A stretch of 64,000 nt of DNA from Cryptomeria japonica. Taxonomy: Eukaryota > Streptophyta > Pinopsida > Cupressales > Cupressaceae. A program made the translations under genes and the position numbers. The stretch spans positions 603,467,644 to 603,531,643 of the forward strand of contig NC_081415.1 of assembly GCF_030272615.1 (NCBI RefSeq). Reading direction: 5' to 3'. Below, piece by piece: positions 11,253 to 22,177 of the stretch (position 1 is the first letter of the stretch; every line of letters begins with the position of its first letter). Under the pieces are notes generated by a model. That model was not told where the DNA came from, searched no databases, and saw nothing but the letters and a program-made list of their open reading frames with translations.

Positions 11253-12624
11253 TGTTGGCATTTGCATGAAGATTGCATTAATGATATGTTTTGTTGTCAT
11301 TGATGTCAATTAAACCGGTAATGATATTGTTCATATTATTGTAATATTGTTACTATAACCGGTAGAAAGAATTTATGGAGTGAACCAGTAACCAATGTAA
11401 ACCTTATCTATTGATGTAACCAGTAAACCCTACCTATCATTTTTGGTAAACCCTAACTGATTAAGTTTGGTGGATTAGTTATATTGGTTTATGATCTGAT
11501 GATGACCGGTAATGATTAAGACACGCATGATTATTCTATGAAGACAATTCCAAGAGATTTTGGCTAGTTGTTGTAACGGTTTTCATCTAGGGAATGAGAA
11601 AACGTATTGCATCTAATGCAAAGCACGTGATGATTTACTAAGTTTGATTAAGTGGTGATCAAGGAGCGATCAAGGTTTTCTTGATTGATGTGCAAATATT
11701 TCTATGTAATCCAATGGTCATACTTGTACTGATTTGTTTGTAATCTCTAGGAGAGTTAGGTTTTTGTTATGTCAATGACCTAATTGATTTTTATATAAGG
11801 TCGATGAAGTTGTTTAGTTTTATAGAGTTGGCAAAAGAGATAGACACAGGTCAGTTGAGTGTTTGGTTGCTGAACCGGATGATGTATCTGTAGTTTGAGT
11901 AAAGGCAGATAGGAACATGAAATGGATCTGATCAAGCAAGTGTATTGCTATTCAGATAGATCAGCAAACTCATGTTGTTTTGTAACAATTACAACAGAAT
12001 TGAAATACACTAATCGGGTAAGCTCTAACAAGCTTGGTGCTATTCAAATCCTCTAACAAGGTGGTCCATTAAATTGGATTTTCAAATCCTCTACCAAGGT
12101 TACTCCTTATAGGGTATTGCTTCTAACAAGGCATTTGTAGTCAATCCCTTAACTGGGTGATTCCTAATAGGATTAGTTCTTAACAAGACATTTTGTAAAT
12201 TTTTAACAGGCTAGGCTCCCAACAGGGTGAACTTCAAAAGAGTTCAGATAGTTATCTTGTGAGTCTCATCTCACCGTGGTTTTTACCTATTTTGGTTTCC
12301 ACATCAAAAATATTTGTGTCAAGTGTTGAATGTTTTTGTGGTTATGTTTTCATGGTTGATTTACTTAACTACTTAACTATTTTTTGATAAGTCATGATAA
12401 CTAGAAGCATTGAGATATGAAGAAGTTGTTTACTATTAATTTGTTGTAATAGTCAACTGGTTTATCTTATGAGTTTTTATCTTGACAGAGTTATTATTCT
12501 AAGTTTACTTTGAGAGATTGATTTTTGAGATTGGTGAAGTTTATTATCAGTTTTTTATATCTACTGATTCACCCCCCCCCCTCTCAGTAGTTGATCAGAT
12601 ACTTATTATTTCATCATACCATTA
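11253..12624 (+). repeat. C1 3' LTR
   Basis: Starts TGTTGGCATTTGC after the PPT and ends CCATTA, where the terminal CA has become TA. It is colinear with 5553-6915 with scattered substitutions and small indels. Confidence 0.9.
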
Positions 12625-13269
12625 GAATTATGTATTGATGATGGAATGTGTAATGCTGAACAAGGTGAGTGTTTTGTGTCCCTAAGAAGACCCTCAAATG
12701 AAGAGATTGCCAAAATAATAGTTGCTATGGTAGCTCAGGTAAAAAGAAACTATCAATTGAGAAACAAGATCGTGGGTGAAGACCAGGGCAAGCCTTTGGG
12801 TCTATTTGTCAAAGAATTGAAAAATAATGGAAAACAAGTCAAGGAGGATAAATTAGGGAAAGAGGCAATCAAAATTAAGGAGGTCAAGAGAAATGAGTGG
12901 GCTAAGAAGGAGACTTATAGAAGACACAAAACATTGAAGGCAACATACCAAATAAATATGAAGAACAATCAAGTATGTCACTCGAATTACCAAATTAAAC
13001 ACCTGTGGATATGCTTTAGTTGCCTTCTTAGATTAAAATTAAGGTTCCTTTGCAAGAGATGTTAATAATTGAAGATGATACGGAGAAAGCCATGGCTTGG
13101 GTCAAGGGTATTTACCATTTTGTTGAAATTGAAAATAAGAATGTATCTCATAATATAAAGGAATGAATGACTAAAAATAAAACAATGGATAAAGAGCTAG
13201 AGGGAATGGTTTCTCAGATTCCCAAATATATCTTGAAGATACATTAGGTGAGATCCCTGACAATGTAGA
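12625..13269 (+). pseudogene. G gag C-terminal region, second copy
   Basis: This continues G after C1. It begins with the same sequence as 5023 and reads CFVSLRRPSNEEIAKIIVAM ... GKPLGLFVKELKN in 12646-13065, a Lys/Glu-rich region without a zinc knuckle. At 13145-13152 it passes straight through the site where the first copy is cut by C1, so it is an empty site. It then runs to the protease. Confidence 0.65.
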
Positions 13270-13645
13270 CCCTTTCTTTCTAAGTGTTATTATAAATGGA
13301 TGAGTCTTTAAGAATTGTATGATTGATTCTAGGGCCTCAAATAATGTCATGCTAGTAAGGATAATGCAGTCCATGGGTTTGAAGGTAGATACTCCTCACG
13401 AAAGATGCTGCGCTATGGATTCAAGAGAAGTGCCTAGGATAGGAACTATAAAGGCACTACCTTATAAATTTTCTTCTTTCCTCGAGAAAGAATTAATTAT
13501 GAGTGTCCTAGTTGTAGATATTCCAGTGTATTATGGGATGTTATTATCAAGAAAATGGAATGCCTCTATGGGTGGAAGTTTACAATGTGACCTATCTTAT
13601 GCTACCTTTTGTATAGATGGTAAAAATGTAAAGTTTAAAAGATAA
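13270..13645 (+). pseudogene. G aspartic protease
   Basis: FLSVIINGxVFKNCMIDSRASNNVM contains the protease active-site region; families have Asp-Ser-Gly-Ala, and here Gly has become Arg (DSRAS) at about 13325-13336. The second half shows VLVVDIPVYYGMLLSRKW near 13508-13560, corresponding to the flap and hydrophobic core with the motif close to ILLGRDW. A TGA near 13301 breaks the start. The enzyme would cleave the Gag-Pol precursor. The domain and its place just before the polymerase domains are clear, but the Gly-to-Arg change suggests loss of activity. Confidence 0.75.
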
Positions 13646-13660
13646 TCCAGGGTACCATAT

Positions 13661-14305
13661 ATGATGGTAAATACAATACAATCTGATGAATATATGACTT
13701 GTTTTAGAGACACAGGGATAAATGCATTCAAGGTTGAAGATTCTTCACAGAAGAAAAAGGAACAACCTACATTATTGGATGAAGAAGTAGAAAAATCATC
13801 AATAGGTGATAATTTGTGGACCATGTATTTTGATGGGGCCAGTTCTAAGGAGGCCTCAAGGGTAGGTGTGTTATTCATATCACCCCATGGAGAAACTTTT
13901 AAGCTTTCTTTTACTCTGGCCTTTGCATGTACAAAAAATGTGGCAGAGTATGAAGTGTTGTTGCTTTGTTTGATACTATCTAAAAAAAATGGGATAAAGA
14001 ATCTCAAGGTTGTTAGAGACTCTAATTTAGTCATATCCCAAATTAGATCTAAATACGTGTCAAAAAACAAAAGGTTGAAGCAATATATAAATGTTGGATG
14101 GGACCAAATTGAGAAATTTGACGCATTTGGTATTGAATGGAAAGAAAGGAGTCATAACCTAATAGCTGATCTCCTAGCAAATATAGTTCTAAGGCCAGAG
14201 GACATCACTTTTGCTGGAATCTCAAAGATTGAGATTCAGACAAGGTCGTCAGTCCCTGACAACATTGAAAATTGGCAAGTTTTTAATGATGATGATGATA
14301 TTTAA
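13661..14305 (+). pseudogene. G extra RNase H domain located upstream of RT
   Basis: After about 45 acidic residues the sequence WTMYFDGASSKEASRVGVLF begins an RNase H fold. Four acidic positions of the DEDD site are visible: Asp in YFDGA, Glu in VAEYEVLL, Asp in VVRDSNLVI, and Asp in IADLLANI. The closest pattern in the window is the second (archaeal-type) RNase H of element N (33110-33530), with YFDGS, AEYEAL, GDSQLVI and SADVMA. It is open for 214 residues without a stop, unlike its neighbours. In N this domain lies after RT-RNase H; here it lies between protease and RT, which is unusual. The 152 bases after it are a broken linker. Confidence 0.75.
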
Positions 14306-14457
14306 AGGTTTCTACATTGTATAGATGAATATGAAAATTAGGAGATTGATTTCAGTTCTTTTGTGCAAACAAAGGATAACAAGGAAACCATCTTTGGGAA
14401 GGAAGTGATATAACTGAATAAAAATAAAATTCCAAGAGGTTTTGTTGTTTAGAGAGG

Positions 14458-14647
14458 GTGTTTGATAGTCAAGATAAGGCTAAGGTAGTTACTATTGCCC
14501 TGCACCATGAAGATTTAGAAGAGGTTAACCTTGGGACAAAGGGAGCTCCAAGGAAGGTATATTTTGGAATGAAAATGTCACCCAGGGTTAGGAAAATACT
14601 AATTGATTTATTAATAAAATACAAGCATTTTTTTGCTTGGTCGTATG
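14458..14647 (+). pseudogene. G RT, N-terminal extension
   Basis: Reads EEVNLGTKGAPRKVYFGM and ends KYKHFFAWSY, the same segment that precedes the polymerase in element N (NLGTPNNPKVIHFAASL ... INFAWSY). The frame is cut at 14647 by the TRIM insertion. Its continuation starts at 14996 after the second copy of the 5-bp target site. Confidence 0.8.
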
Positions 14648-14785
14648 TGTTGGCAGTGAGCTAGTGTTCCTCGCAGGGATTCTCAACATGGTTTAACAAC
14701 CTCCTATGGATTCTATAAGTCTAGTGGTTGTATCGGGCATTGACAAGTTGATCTTTTAGTGAAATGACAACCCTAGCAAGTAACA
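14648..14785 (+). repeat. TRIM left LTR
   Basis: 138 bp, from TGTTGGCAGTGAGC to GCAAGTAACA. It is followed after two bases by the PBS. Confidence 0.93.
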
Positions 14786-14852
14786 AGTGGTATCAAAGCT
14801 TGGTCACAGGTTTGAATCACATAGGTCGCGACGAGTGACGCTGGGAGGGGAT

Positions 14853-14990
14853 TGTTGGCAGTGGGCCAGTGTCCCTCGCGGGGATTTATGACATGGTTTA
14901 AAAACCTCCTATGGATTCTATAAGTCTATTGGTTGTATCGAGCATTGACAGGTCAATCTTTTAGTGCAACGACAACCCTAGCAAGTAACA
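14853..14990 (+). repeat. TRIM right LTR
   Basis: 138 bp, preceded by GGGAGGGGAT (PPT) and followed by the TSD copy GTATG. It is about 88% identical to the left copy by eye. Confidence 0.93.
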
Positions 14991-14995
14991 GTATG

Positions 14996-15650
14996 ATGAC
15001 TTGAAGGTTTACAGGGAAGATTTATTTCAACATGAGATTCCTTTGAAAGGAAATGCCAAGCCTTTTAAACCAAAACAAAGGTCTATTAATCCAACATTAG
15101 AACCTAAAATGCAAGAGAAGTTAGTGAATCTAAGAGATGTTGGGATTATAAGATCTATCAGACATTCATCATGGGTGTCTAACTTGGTACCTATTTGAAC
15201 AAAGGATGGAGATATCAGACTATGTGTTGATTTCAGAAATCTGAATATATCTTCATTAAAAGACAATTATCCATTGCCAAATATGGAAGAAATTTTACAA
15301 AGGGTAACAAGCTGTGAGATTTTGTCTATGATAGATGGATTTTCAGGTTACAACCAAGTAGTGGTTAAAGAGTCGGAAAAATACAAAATAGCATTTACTA
15401 CACCTTGGGGAACCTATGTTTATATAAGAATCCTTTATGGTCTAACAAATGCAAGAGTGACATTTCAAAGAGCTATGGATGTTGCATTTTCTGATATTAT
15501 AAATGTGTTCTTAGTAGTATATCAGGATGATCTAACAACTTATTCCAAGAAGGAAAGTAATCCCTGTGGTCACCTTGAATTTTTTTTTGACAAAGAAATT
15601 GAATATGGGATATCCCTAAACCCAAAAAATGTGTGCTTTTGGGGTAACTG
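14996..15650 (+). pseudogene. G reverse transcriptase, palm and fingers
   Basis: Continues from FAWSY with DDLKVYREDLFQHEIPLK, then KLVNLRDVGIIRSIRHSSWVSNLVPI and a TGA at 15196 where families have Arg or Lys. Next come RLCVDFRNLN, YPLPNMEEIL, SMIDGFSGYNQV, AFTTPWGTY and TFQRAMD. The catalytic box reads VYQDDLTTYS, keeping both Asp but with Gln where Met or Val is usual. The frame breaks near 15640 in an A run just before CVFGVTEGKF. The domain copies RNA to DNA in the particle. Confidence 0.85.
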
Positions 15651-16360
15651 AAGGTAAGTTTCTCTATCACATCATTTCAAAAGATGGTGTGAGAATTGAC
15701 CCATAGAGGGTAGTAGTGATTAATAAAGTCCCTCAACCCAAAATAGTGAAAGATATCCAATCTTTCTCCAGGAAGATTATTTTTTTAAGAAGGTTTGTCA
15801 CTAACTTTGCTGAAATTAGTAGACCTATATCCAAAATGTCAAAGAAAGGTGCAAAGATAGAATGGAATGAGGAGCTATTCAAGTCATTCCAAGAGATCAA
15901 ACAGGCTATTAAAAATGCACCTGTTCTTAAAACACCTTATTATGGCAAACCTATGCAGATATTTCCATTTGCATCTTTTCATATTCTTGCAAAAGAATTT
16001 AGAAGGTTTTGAACAACCTATAGCATTATTTAGTAAATCTTTGCAAGCTGCAGAACTGAAATATGATTAAATGAAAAGCAAGATTATGCACTAGTGAAGG
16101 TTGTTAAAGCTTTTAGGAGTTACCTGATGGGAGAAACAATAGTTGCATATGTACCTAGTGCTATAATTAAAGATATTTTCACACAACATAAAGCATCCGG
16201 AAGAAGATGTTGATGGATAAATAGGATCGAAGAATTCAAAATTGATATTCAAATCACTAATTTAGTGAGAGGATTAGGATTGGCAAAGTTGATGGCCCAG
16301 AGTAATTTGGATGCCAATCAAATAAATATTGTGTAAGAAGAGTACAGATCTTGTATCTGT
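15651..16360 (+). pseudogene. G RT thumb and RNase H
   Basis: GKFLYHIISKDGVRIDP, then QSFSRKIIFLRRFVTNFAEI are the RT connection of gypsy elements. RNase H remains include KAPVLKTP-like text, FPFASFHILAK and EQPIALFSKSLQAAELKYD, split over two frames near 15990. It continues with KQDYALVKVVKAFRSYL. The canonical first Asp of this RNase H is not clear (FASFH where families have DAS). The stretch after 16180 is a degraded tether running to the integrase and includes ATGCCAATCAA-type filler with stops. Confidence 0.75.
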
Positions 16361-17553
16361 GATATGGATGGTTGCAAATGGTATGATGAAATCATATATT
16401 ATTTGCAGAGGATGAAATATCTGGAATACATGATTGATAATAAAAGGACATTACAATTACATGCTATTAAATATTCCATTATCAATGGGAAGCTCTGGTG
16501 GAGGAATAGTGATGGTGTCATGTTAAAATGTGTGGACCAGGATCAAGCTTAGAAGTAGTTGTCTGAATTGCATAGTGGAGTTTGCAGAGGGCATTATATG
16601 GCCAAAACAACTGCATACAAAGTATTAAGAGCTAGGTTCTGGTGGGCAACAATTTTCAAAGATGCACACCAACTAGTCAAGAAATGTGAACCATGCTAGA
16701 GATTTTTTAGGAAAATTGAAATTTTCAGGAAATCTATCATTAAGACCTATGAATGTGCAAGCTCCATTCCAATAGTGGGGTATACATTTTATTAGAGAAA
16801 TAGCATATAAATCTATTAGTGGTCATTCTTGGATTTTAGTGGCCACTAACTATTTCACTAAGTGGGTTGAAGCTATACCCACTAACAAAGAAACAAGTAA
16901 GGTGACAATTGATTTCCTTACAGATAATATATTGACCAGATTTGGATGTCCAGAGAGGATAGTCTCTATAATGCAATGAGGTTTAGGTCAGAAGAATATA
17001 AAAACTTTTGCAACAAATATGGTATCTAGATCTCCTATTCATCACCTTACCATCCACAAGGAAATGGGCAAGTTGAATCCAACAACAAAAGTTTGATGAA
17101 GATCATTAAACAAATCCTAGAAAAGAATAAAAAAGCTTGGGATTCAAAGATGAGATTAGCAGTTTGGGCAGACAGGGTAACAAACAAGAAAGCAATTGGA
17201 TGTGCACCTTTTGATTTAGTTTATGGTATGTGTGTAGGGTTACCCCAAAATAATCTGATGGAGATGTATAAGTTTGTCCAAACTCATAACAATGATATAG
17301 ATGATGATATGCAGTTGAGAATTGAGGATTTAATGGAATTAGATGAAGCTAGAATAGAAGCCAGTACCAGAAATACAAAGTTACAGATGTAGGTTAAAAA
17401 TTTGTATGATAAAAGAGGAACTATAAGGATTTTTCAAGTTGATGATTTGGTTCTAATGTGGAATGCCAAAATAGAGGACAAGGGCAAACATGACAATTTT
17501 GATGCCATTTGGCTAGGCCCATATCTGATTCAAATAAAATGGGGAGAAGATTT
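16361..17553 (+). pseudogene. G integrase, cut by X2
   Basis: The zinc region shows LHSGVCRGHYMAKTTA and KKCEPC, the HHCC pattern, at 16568-16696. TAG codons at 16550, 16556 and 16697 sit at positions that are Gln in relatives. In the catalytic core the first Asp is lost (WGIHFIREI, families WGIDFIG), the second region is scrambled near 16960-16985, and Glu survives in GQVESNN near 17070. The C-terminal part (CAPFDLVYGM, AKIEDKGKHDNFDAIWLGPYLI) is readable to KWGED at 17550, where X2 interrupts. The end of the protein resumes at 24052. It would have inserted the element DNA into the genome. Confidence 0.85.
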
Positions 17554-18297
17554 CATTAGGATTACCAAAGATACTGAGAGGGGGGTGAATTAGTATCTAA
17601 CCGATTTATAAATTTACTTGACTTAAAACATGAAAAGCATATTAAAACTGTGTACCAGTAAACCCAAAATAATGTAGTAAACAAGAATAACAACAACCAT
17701 ATGAGAAGCACACCATAACACAATATTTTAACGAGGAAACCCGGTGTGGGAAAAACCTCAGTGAGATTTGTGACCCGCAATATTCACTTACTGGTCAATA
17801 AGGGAATATTACTCTTACAATAGGGGCCTGCACATGCAGGAAGGCCAAGTGCCTAGAGCTCACTGCTCAATTACAAAAGAAGTCACACTAACTTAAAAAA
17901 ATAGATTATACTAATCCAATTTCTTGTACTACATCAGATCAACATCTACTATGCTAGATTTAGTACCGGTTTAAGCCCTACTACAACATAAACCCTTAAC
18001 CAATATTTCGCATCGTATTTCACACTTCCTATTACAAAATGATCTCATACATATATGAGTCATATTACAACCCATCATGTCATCTTACAATGATTTTACA
18101 ATTAATTACAAGATACATTTTAAACAAAATTGAAGTCGGCCAAGGTGCCGATATCCTTCCTTTGACTATCGATGTTTTGTGTGCCGGTGTAGAGGTCTAT
18201 CAGTGCTAGTGCCAGTATCATATGATTGCAAGGTTGCCATTAATGAAAAAACTTTCAATCACCTATAATTTCTCATTGGAGTGTGCATTTGCCAACA
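17554..18297 (-). repeat. X2 3' LTR
   Basis: Direct repeat of 23362-24051. On the minus strand it starts TGTTGGCAAATGCAC after the PPT. Its far end has decayed (CATTAGGATTACC against TGTTAGAATTCCC in the other copy). About 50 bp near 18010-18075 are absent from the partner LTR. Confidence 0.85.
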
Positions 18298-18313
18298 ATC
18301 TCCCCCTTTGGCA
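18298..18313 (-). other. X2 polypurine tract
   Basis: Minus-strand GCCAAAGGGGGAGAT immediately precedes the 3' LTR. It is identical in form to the tracts of the copia elements C1 and C2. Confidence 0.85.
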
Positions 18314-18481
18314 TTGATGGCAACACTCATGAGAAAAATCAAAAGTGTCCAAAAAAAATAGTCCGCCAAAAAAAAATTGTCTTTCCAAAATTGTATGCTC
18401 CCCCTGAGCAGATGAAGTCCCTTCCTTCTGACCATTTTTCTCATCCCACTATTCCCCCTTTGATATCAATGAGAAAGGTTG

Positions 18482-21400
18482 TCATTCGCTATCAGTGGAG
18501 TCCTGCCTGGATTCTTGTAACTGGTGAGTTACAATCTAAAAGATATCTGTCAAAACTAAATTTATGCCATTGCTGAATGTTTTGCTATCTTTTATTGCCT
18601 CTTGTGTTCTCTACACTATACCAGTGAGTATGTGCATTTTCTCTTCTAGTGTCTTTAGTCAGGGAACTGGAGCTTCAGATATTTCTTTTCTCAAGGAAAT
18701 AAGATACTCTAGTCTTGGACTACGTCTGCATTTCAAGTCCTTTGCCTTATCCTTTATTCCATGTTTGTCATTTTCTAGTTTCTTGATTTTCTCTTCCTAT
18801 TCTGCAATCTTCTTTTCTATCTCCAAAAATGAATCTGATGTTCCAATCAGATTGTCAGCAATATTATTTATCTTTTCTTGTGCTTTGTTGATCTCCTTGT
18901 CAAGATCCTCTATTAGGACATTCATTTTGCAAGTATCCCTATATAGTTTCTTCAAGTTATAGATTATTTCTTCAAGTTCTGGTAAAAGGGTGTCTATTTA
19001 TTCCTTGTTCTCCTTTACAATATCCTCAAATAATTTCTCTTTTTCTTTTATCATTCTCTCCTTAAATGTATCCTCATTTATTTGATCAATAGTTAGTAGG
19101 TTACCAGTAATGAACTTAGACAATGTGTCTAGTTGACCTAAAGAATCTTTATTCTCAACACTGCACTTTGGTGCTATCAATTTAAGAATTGGTATTGTAT
19201 CATCAATAGCCTTATAGGCTTGTGCATTGCATTCCATGATCCTCTTTATTGAATCTAACAAGACCTCTGTTACATTTGTAGGTTTGAATTCTACCATAGC
19301 TATACCTGATGTTTGTCCACCAGTCTTTACAATATCCATGCTATCGGTTGTGGTTATTACCTTGCTTGATTTGACCTCTGGTAGGTCTGTTTGTGTTTGC
19401 ATTTCTACAAACAAAGGTTTATGCTTTTCAGTTTGGGCCGGTGGCACTGTCTCTGTCTAAACCTGTGCTTCAACCTGTACCAATTTTGGTTTCTCTATCT
19501 ATGTCTCAGAGGGTTTCTTAGATGTAATCTTAGTCTGTACCTCTGAACTTTCCTTAGCCAGTTCTTCAAATGGTTTATCTATTGTATCTACCAGTTTCTC
19601 AATGGTATCCTCTGTCGGTTGCTCTGTCAGTGCTGGTTTTTCTGTGTTTGTCTCAATTTTTGCAGTCGGTGACTCAGTAGTCACATTTTTCTCCTTATCC
19701 TCAATGGTTTCTTTGTCAACCACAATGTTAACTTGCTGAGTGTCTACATTTACTGTATACAACGTTTCTGATTCAGGGTTTGTATCTTCTACTAGAGTCT
19801 CCATACTCTCTATGGCCGGTTGATTTTTAGTAGTATCTACCAATGGAGTATCTAAAAGAGGTGGGGGCATATTATTAGTTATTTTCAAGCTTGGTGGTCC
19901 ACCTACCTTACCTTTTCCCTTATCTTTGTCCTTTTGATATACTTTGATAGTCTTAGGCTAAGTAATTCTTCCTATTTTTCTTTCTCCACAAAGAAAATAT
20001 CCCATGCATCAGTAGTTTCCTCAGAAAATTCCTTTACTCTTCCTGCCATTAATGCTACATATCGGTGAGTAGTAGAAAACATTGTTCAGTTAGCCTCACT
20101 GATTAATTTGTCTATTTCATCAGGTGAGTTAACTAGATGCACTACCAATAATTTTTCAATCTTAATCTTTTTATCCAGTTCAACAATAGTTAATCTTCTA
20201 GCTTCTAATCTCCTATACAAGTCATTCGGAATTTCATCAACAATTTCCATTAAGAATTTCTTGTATATATCTAAGTGTAAAATTACACTGTTCTCTATGC
20301 TTTCCTTATCATCAGTTGATAGTGTATTGTACATTTTATTGATGTTCTTCAGCTTACCATCCTCTGTGATTTCACTAAGAAGTTTGTCTAGAGGAGCAAT
20401 AGTCTATTTCACCTTCGTCTTCTTAGGAGTCATTTTCTTCGCTGGAGGCCTTACTGCCTATTGTGTTTGTCTTGTCCTTTTTGGTGTAGGTACCGATGAG
20501 GGTTTTCTTTTCCTTTCAACTCTTTTAAATACAATAGATATATCACTTTCAGAAGAAGTTCCAACCAGTGAAAGATGAGTTTCTGGTTGAGGTGCTTCCA
20601 ACTCACTTTCACTTATGCTAGTTTGTCTCAAAACATCATCCTTGATTGTCTTTGCTTGCCATGTCCCTTTTCTAACAATTGCTTCAACTTTCTTAACCCT
20701 TTTCCTAGATTGAATAGTACTTTCTATTGTTTCTGCACTACCAAATACTTTCTCTTCTAGCTCCTTAGGACCTTCTAGGAGGGCTTTTGCATAAGTTTCT
20801 ATGATGTTGTCATCTATTTCATAGCCCATTTCAGTTACCTAGATGGTTCTAGGGATAACTGCCTCCATCCAAAATTTGTCTTTCTTGATCATAAAATAGA
20901 TTTCCTTTTGATACTTATCCACAATAGCTTGTGATAGTCTTACTTTATTCTTCATTTGAGCCTTCACTTCTTGAAAATGCTCATTTAAGTTTTTCTCCCT
21001 GTTCTCTCCCATATTGTTCAGTAGATCTAATAGTTGTTTTCCTACCGGTATGTCAAATCCAAACTCTCTAGCACCAATACCAGGTACTTGTTTGGTTATG
21101 TACAACATCAGACAAACAACTAAGTTTTTGAATCTGAATGTTCCTTACTTATCTCCTTTAATCTTTCCCAAATTGTCTATCAGCTCATCTTTAAGCCATT
21201 CACATATATCTATTCTTGCATTATCATTGACCATATCATAGGCACTCTTGATACATAGACTAGAAATTAAGTTTAACCTATTTGCATGTGTAGCTTTATA
21301 ACCTAAAATCATACTAATTAAATATGATATTTATATCCTTCACATCGTTTACCCTTAGAGATCTTTTATCAAATGTTGCACCAGTTAGGTTTATCACTGT

Positions 21401-21877
21401 ATCATTTGAGACCTTCTTTGTTTTGTTGAGTCTGTTACTGGTGGACGGTAACCTTGTTACAACTTTTACTACTTCTTTTGTGATTTTATGAATAGAGTCT
21501 AACCAGAAAAATTCACCATGTACTCTGCTTAACACAATCCTTATGATATCCTTGGGAAAATCCAGGATACTAAGAATTTCAGTGAAACCTAATGTTTCTA
21601 CTATCTTATGTTCAAGCTCGACATTTCCAGATTCACCACAAATCACGTTCTTATACATATTTTTAATCTTATCATCACCTAGTTCATAAATATGACAATG
21701 TATATACATCCTAGGGTCTTCAGCATATACTACTCCTTTAGGAATTTGAGAAAATGCACCTATGCTATCATCTTTCTTTGCAATTTCGGGAACCAGTTTG
21801 AAAATAGGTCTAGGGCACTTAATAACCTCAACAAAAATAGGTTTTGCAATAAATTTAGGAGTGGATGAAGATGCCAT
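18482..21877 (-). pseudogene. X2 ORF2, about 1,130-codon protein of unknown function
   Basis: Start ATG 21877 (MASSSTPKFIAKPIFVE). The first 187 residues are open; two frameshifts and several stops follow. The order is: a globular N-terminal part (IGAFSQIPKGVVYAEDPR, HKIVETLGFTEIL, RVHGEFFWLDSIHKIT, VTRLPSTSNRLNKTKK); a middle part (FGFDIPVGKQLLDLL ... YFMIKKDKFWMEAVIPRTI, then MGYEIDDNIIETYAKALLEGP); a basic patch (KRVERKRKPSSVPTPKRTRQ); a conserved helical piece (NDLYRRLEARRLTIVELDKK); a Thr/Glu/Pro-rich linker of about 130 residues (19499-19888); and a helical C-terminal half (TEVLLDSIKRIMECNAQAYKAID). All of these recur in X3. No enzyme motif or membrane segment is evident. Function unknown. 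Confidence 0.8.
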
Positions 21878-22177
21878 AGCTATAAATACCTCAATCTACA
21901 TTAAGGATGAATGCTTTGATGGATTGCTTCACTTCTTCGCTTGGAATACCTTCACTCAGGAATTTTCGCGCTCTCAAGGATTTGAATGCTTGGTGAATGA
22001 AAAAGGAGCCAAAACACTTGCTTTATAATGTTATTTTTTTACCATATTTAATGCTTGTCGGTTAAGTCACAACTTAAGTCATCTGTCGGTATAGAAGCAA
22101 TTTCAACTTCTCACCATCAACTATGGGAATAATAGCAAGTTTTTCATTTTGTTGCTAAACCACCAAATAATTTTTCT

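Larger units (their letters stand above)
5553..12624 (+). mobile_element. C1: Ty1/copia element inserted in G
   Basis: A 7.1-kb copia element with LTRs of 1363 and 1372 bp, iMet-type PBS and a PPT. The internal order is gag, (protease lost), integrase, RT, RNase H. The order integrase before RT is diagnostic of copia. Stops are frequent but RT-RNase H stays in one frame for 1.5 kb. The five bases before it are TCATG; the expected TSD copy is absent after the 3' LTR, which instead abuts an upstream part of G. The matching empty site is seen at 13145-13152, so the right flank was exchanged after insertion. Confidence 0.85.
14648..14990 (+). mobile_element. TRIM/SMART-type miniature LTR element (343 bp)
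   Basis: Two 138-bp direct repeats (14648-14785 and 14853-14990), each TGTTGGCAGTG...AGTAACA, flank only 67 bp. The inside holds a PBS at 14788-14799 (TGGTATCAAAGC, one mismatch to the iMet-type site) and a purine tract GGGAGGGG before the second repeat. The element is bordered on both sides by GTATG (14643-14647 and 14991-14995), a perfect 5-bp TSD. The repeats differ at about 16 of 138 sites. It encodes nothing, so all enzymes must come from another element. The size places it with the smallest known LTR elements (TRIM and SMART classes). Confidence 0.93.
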
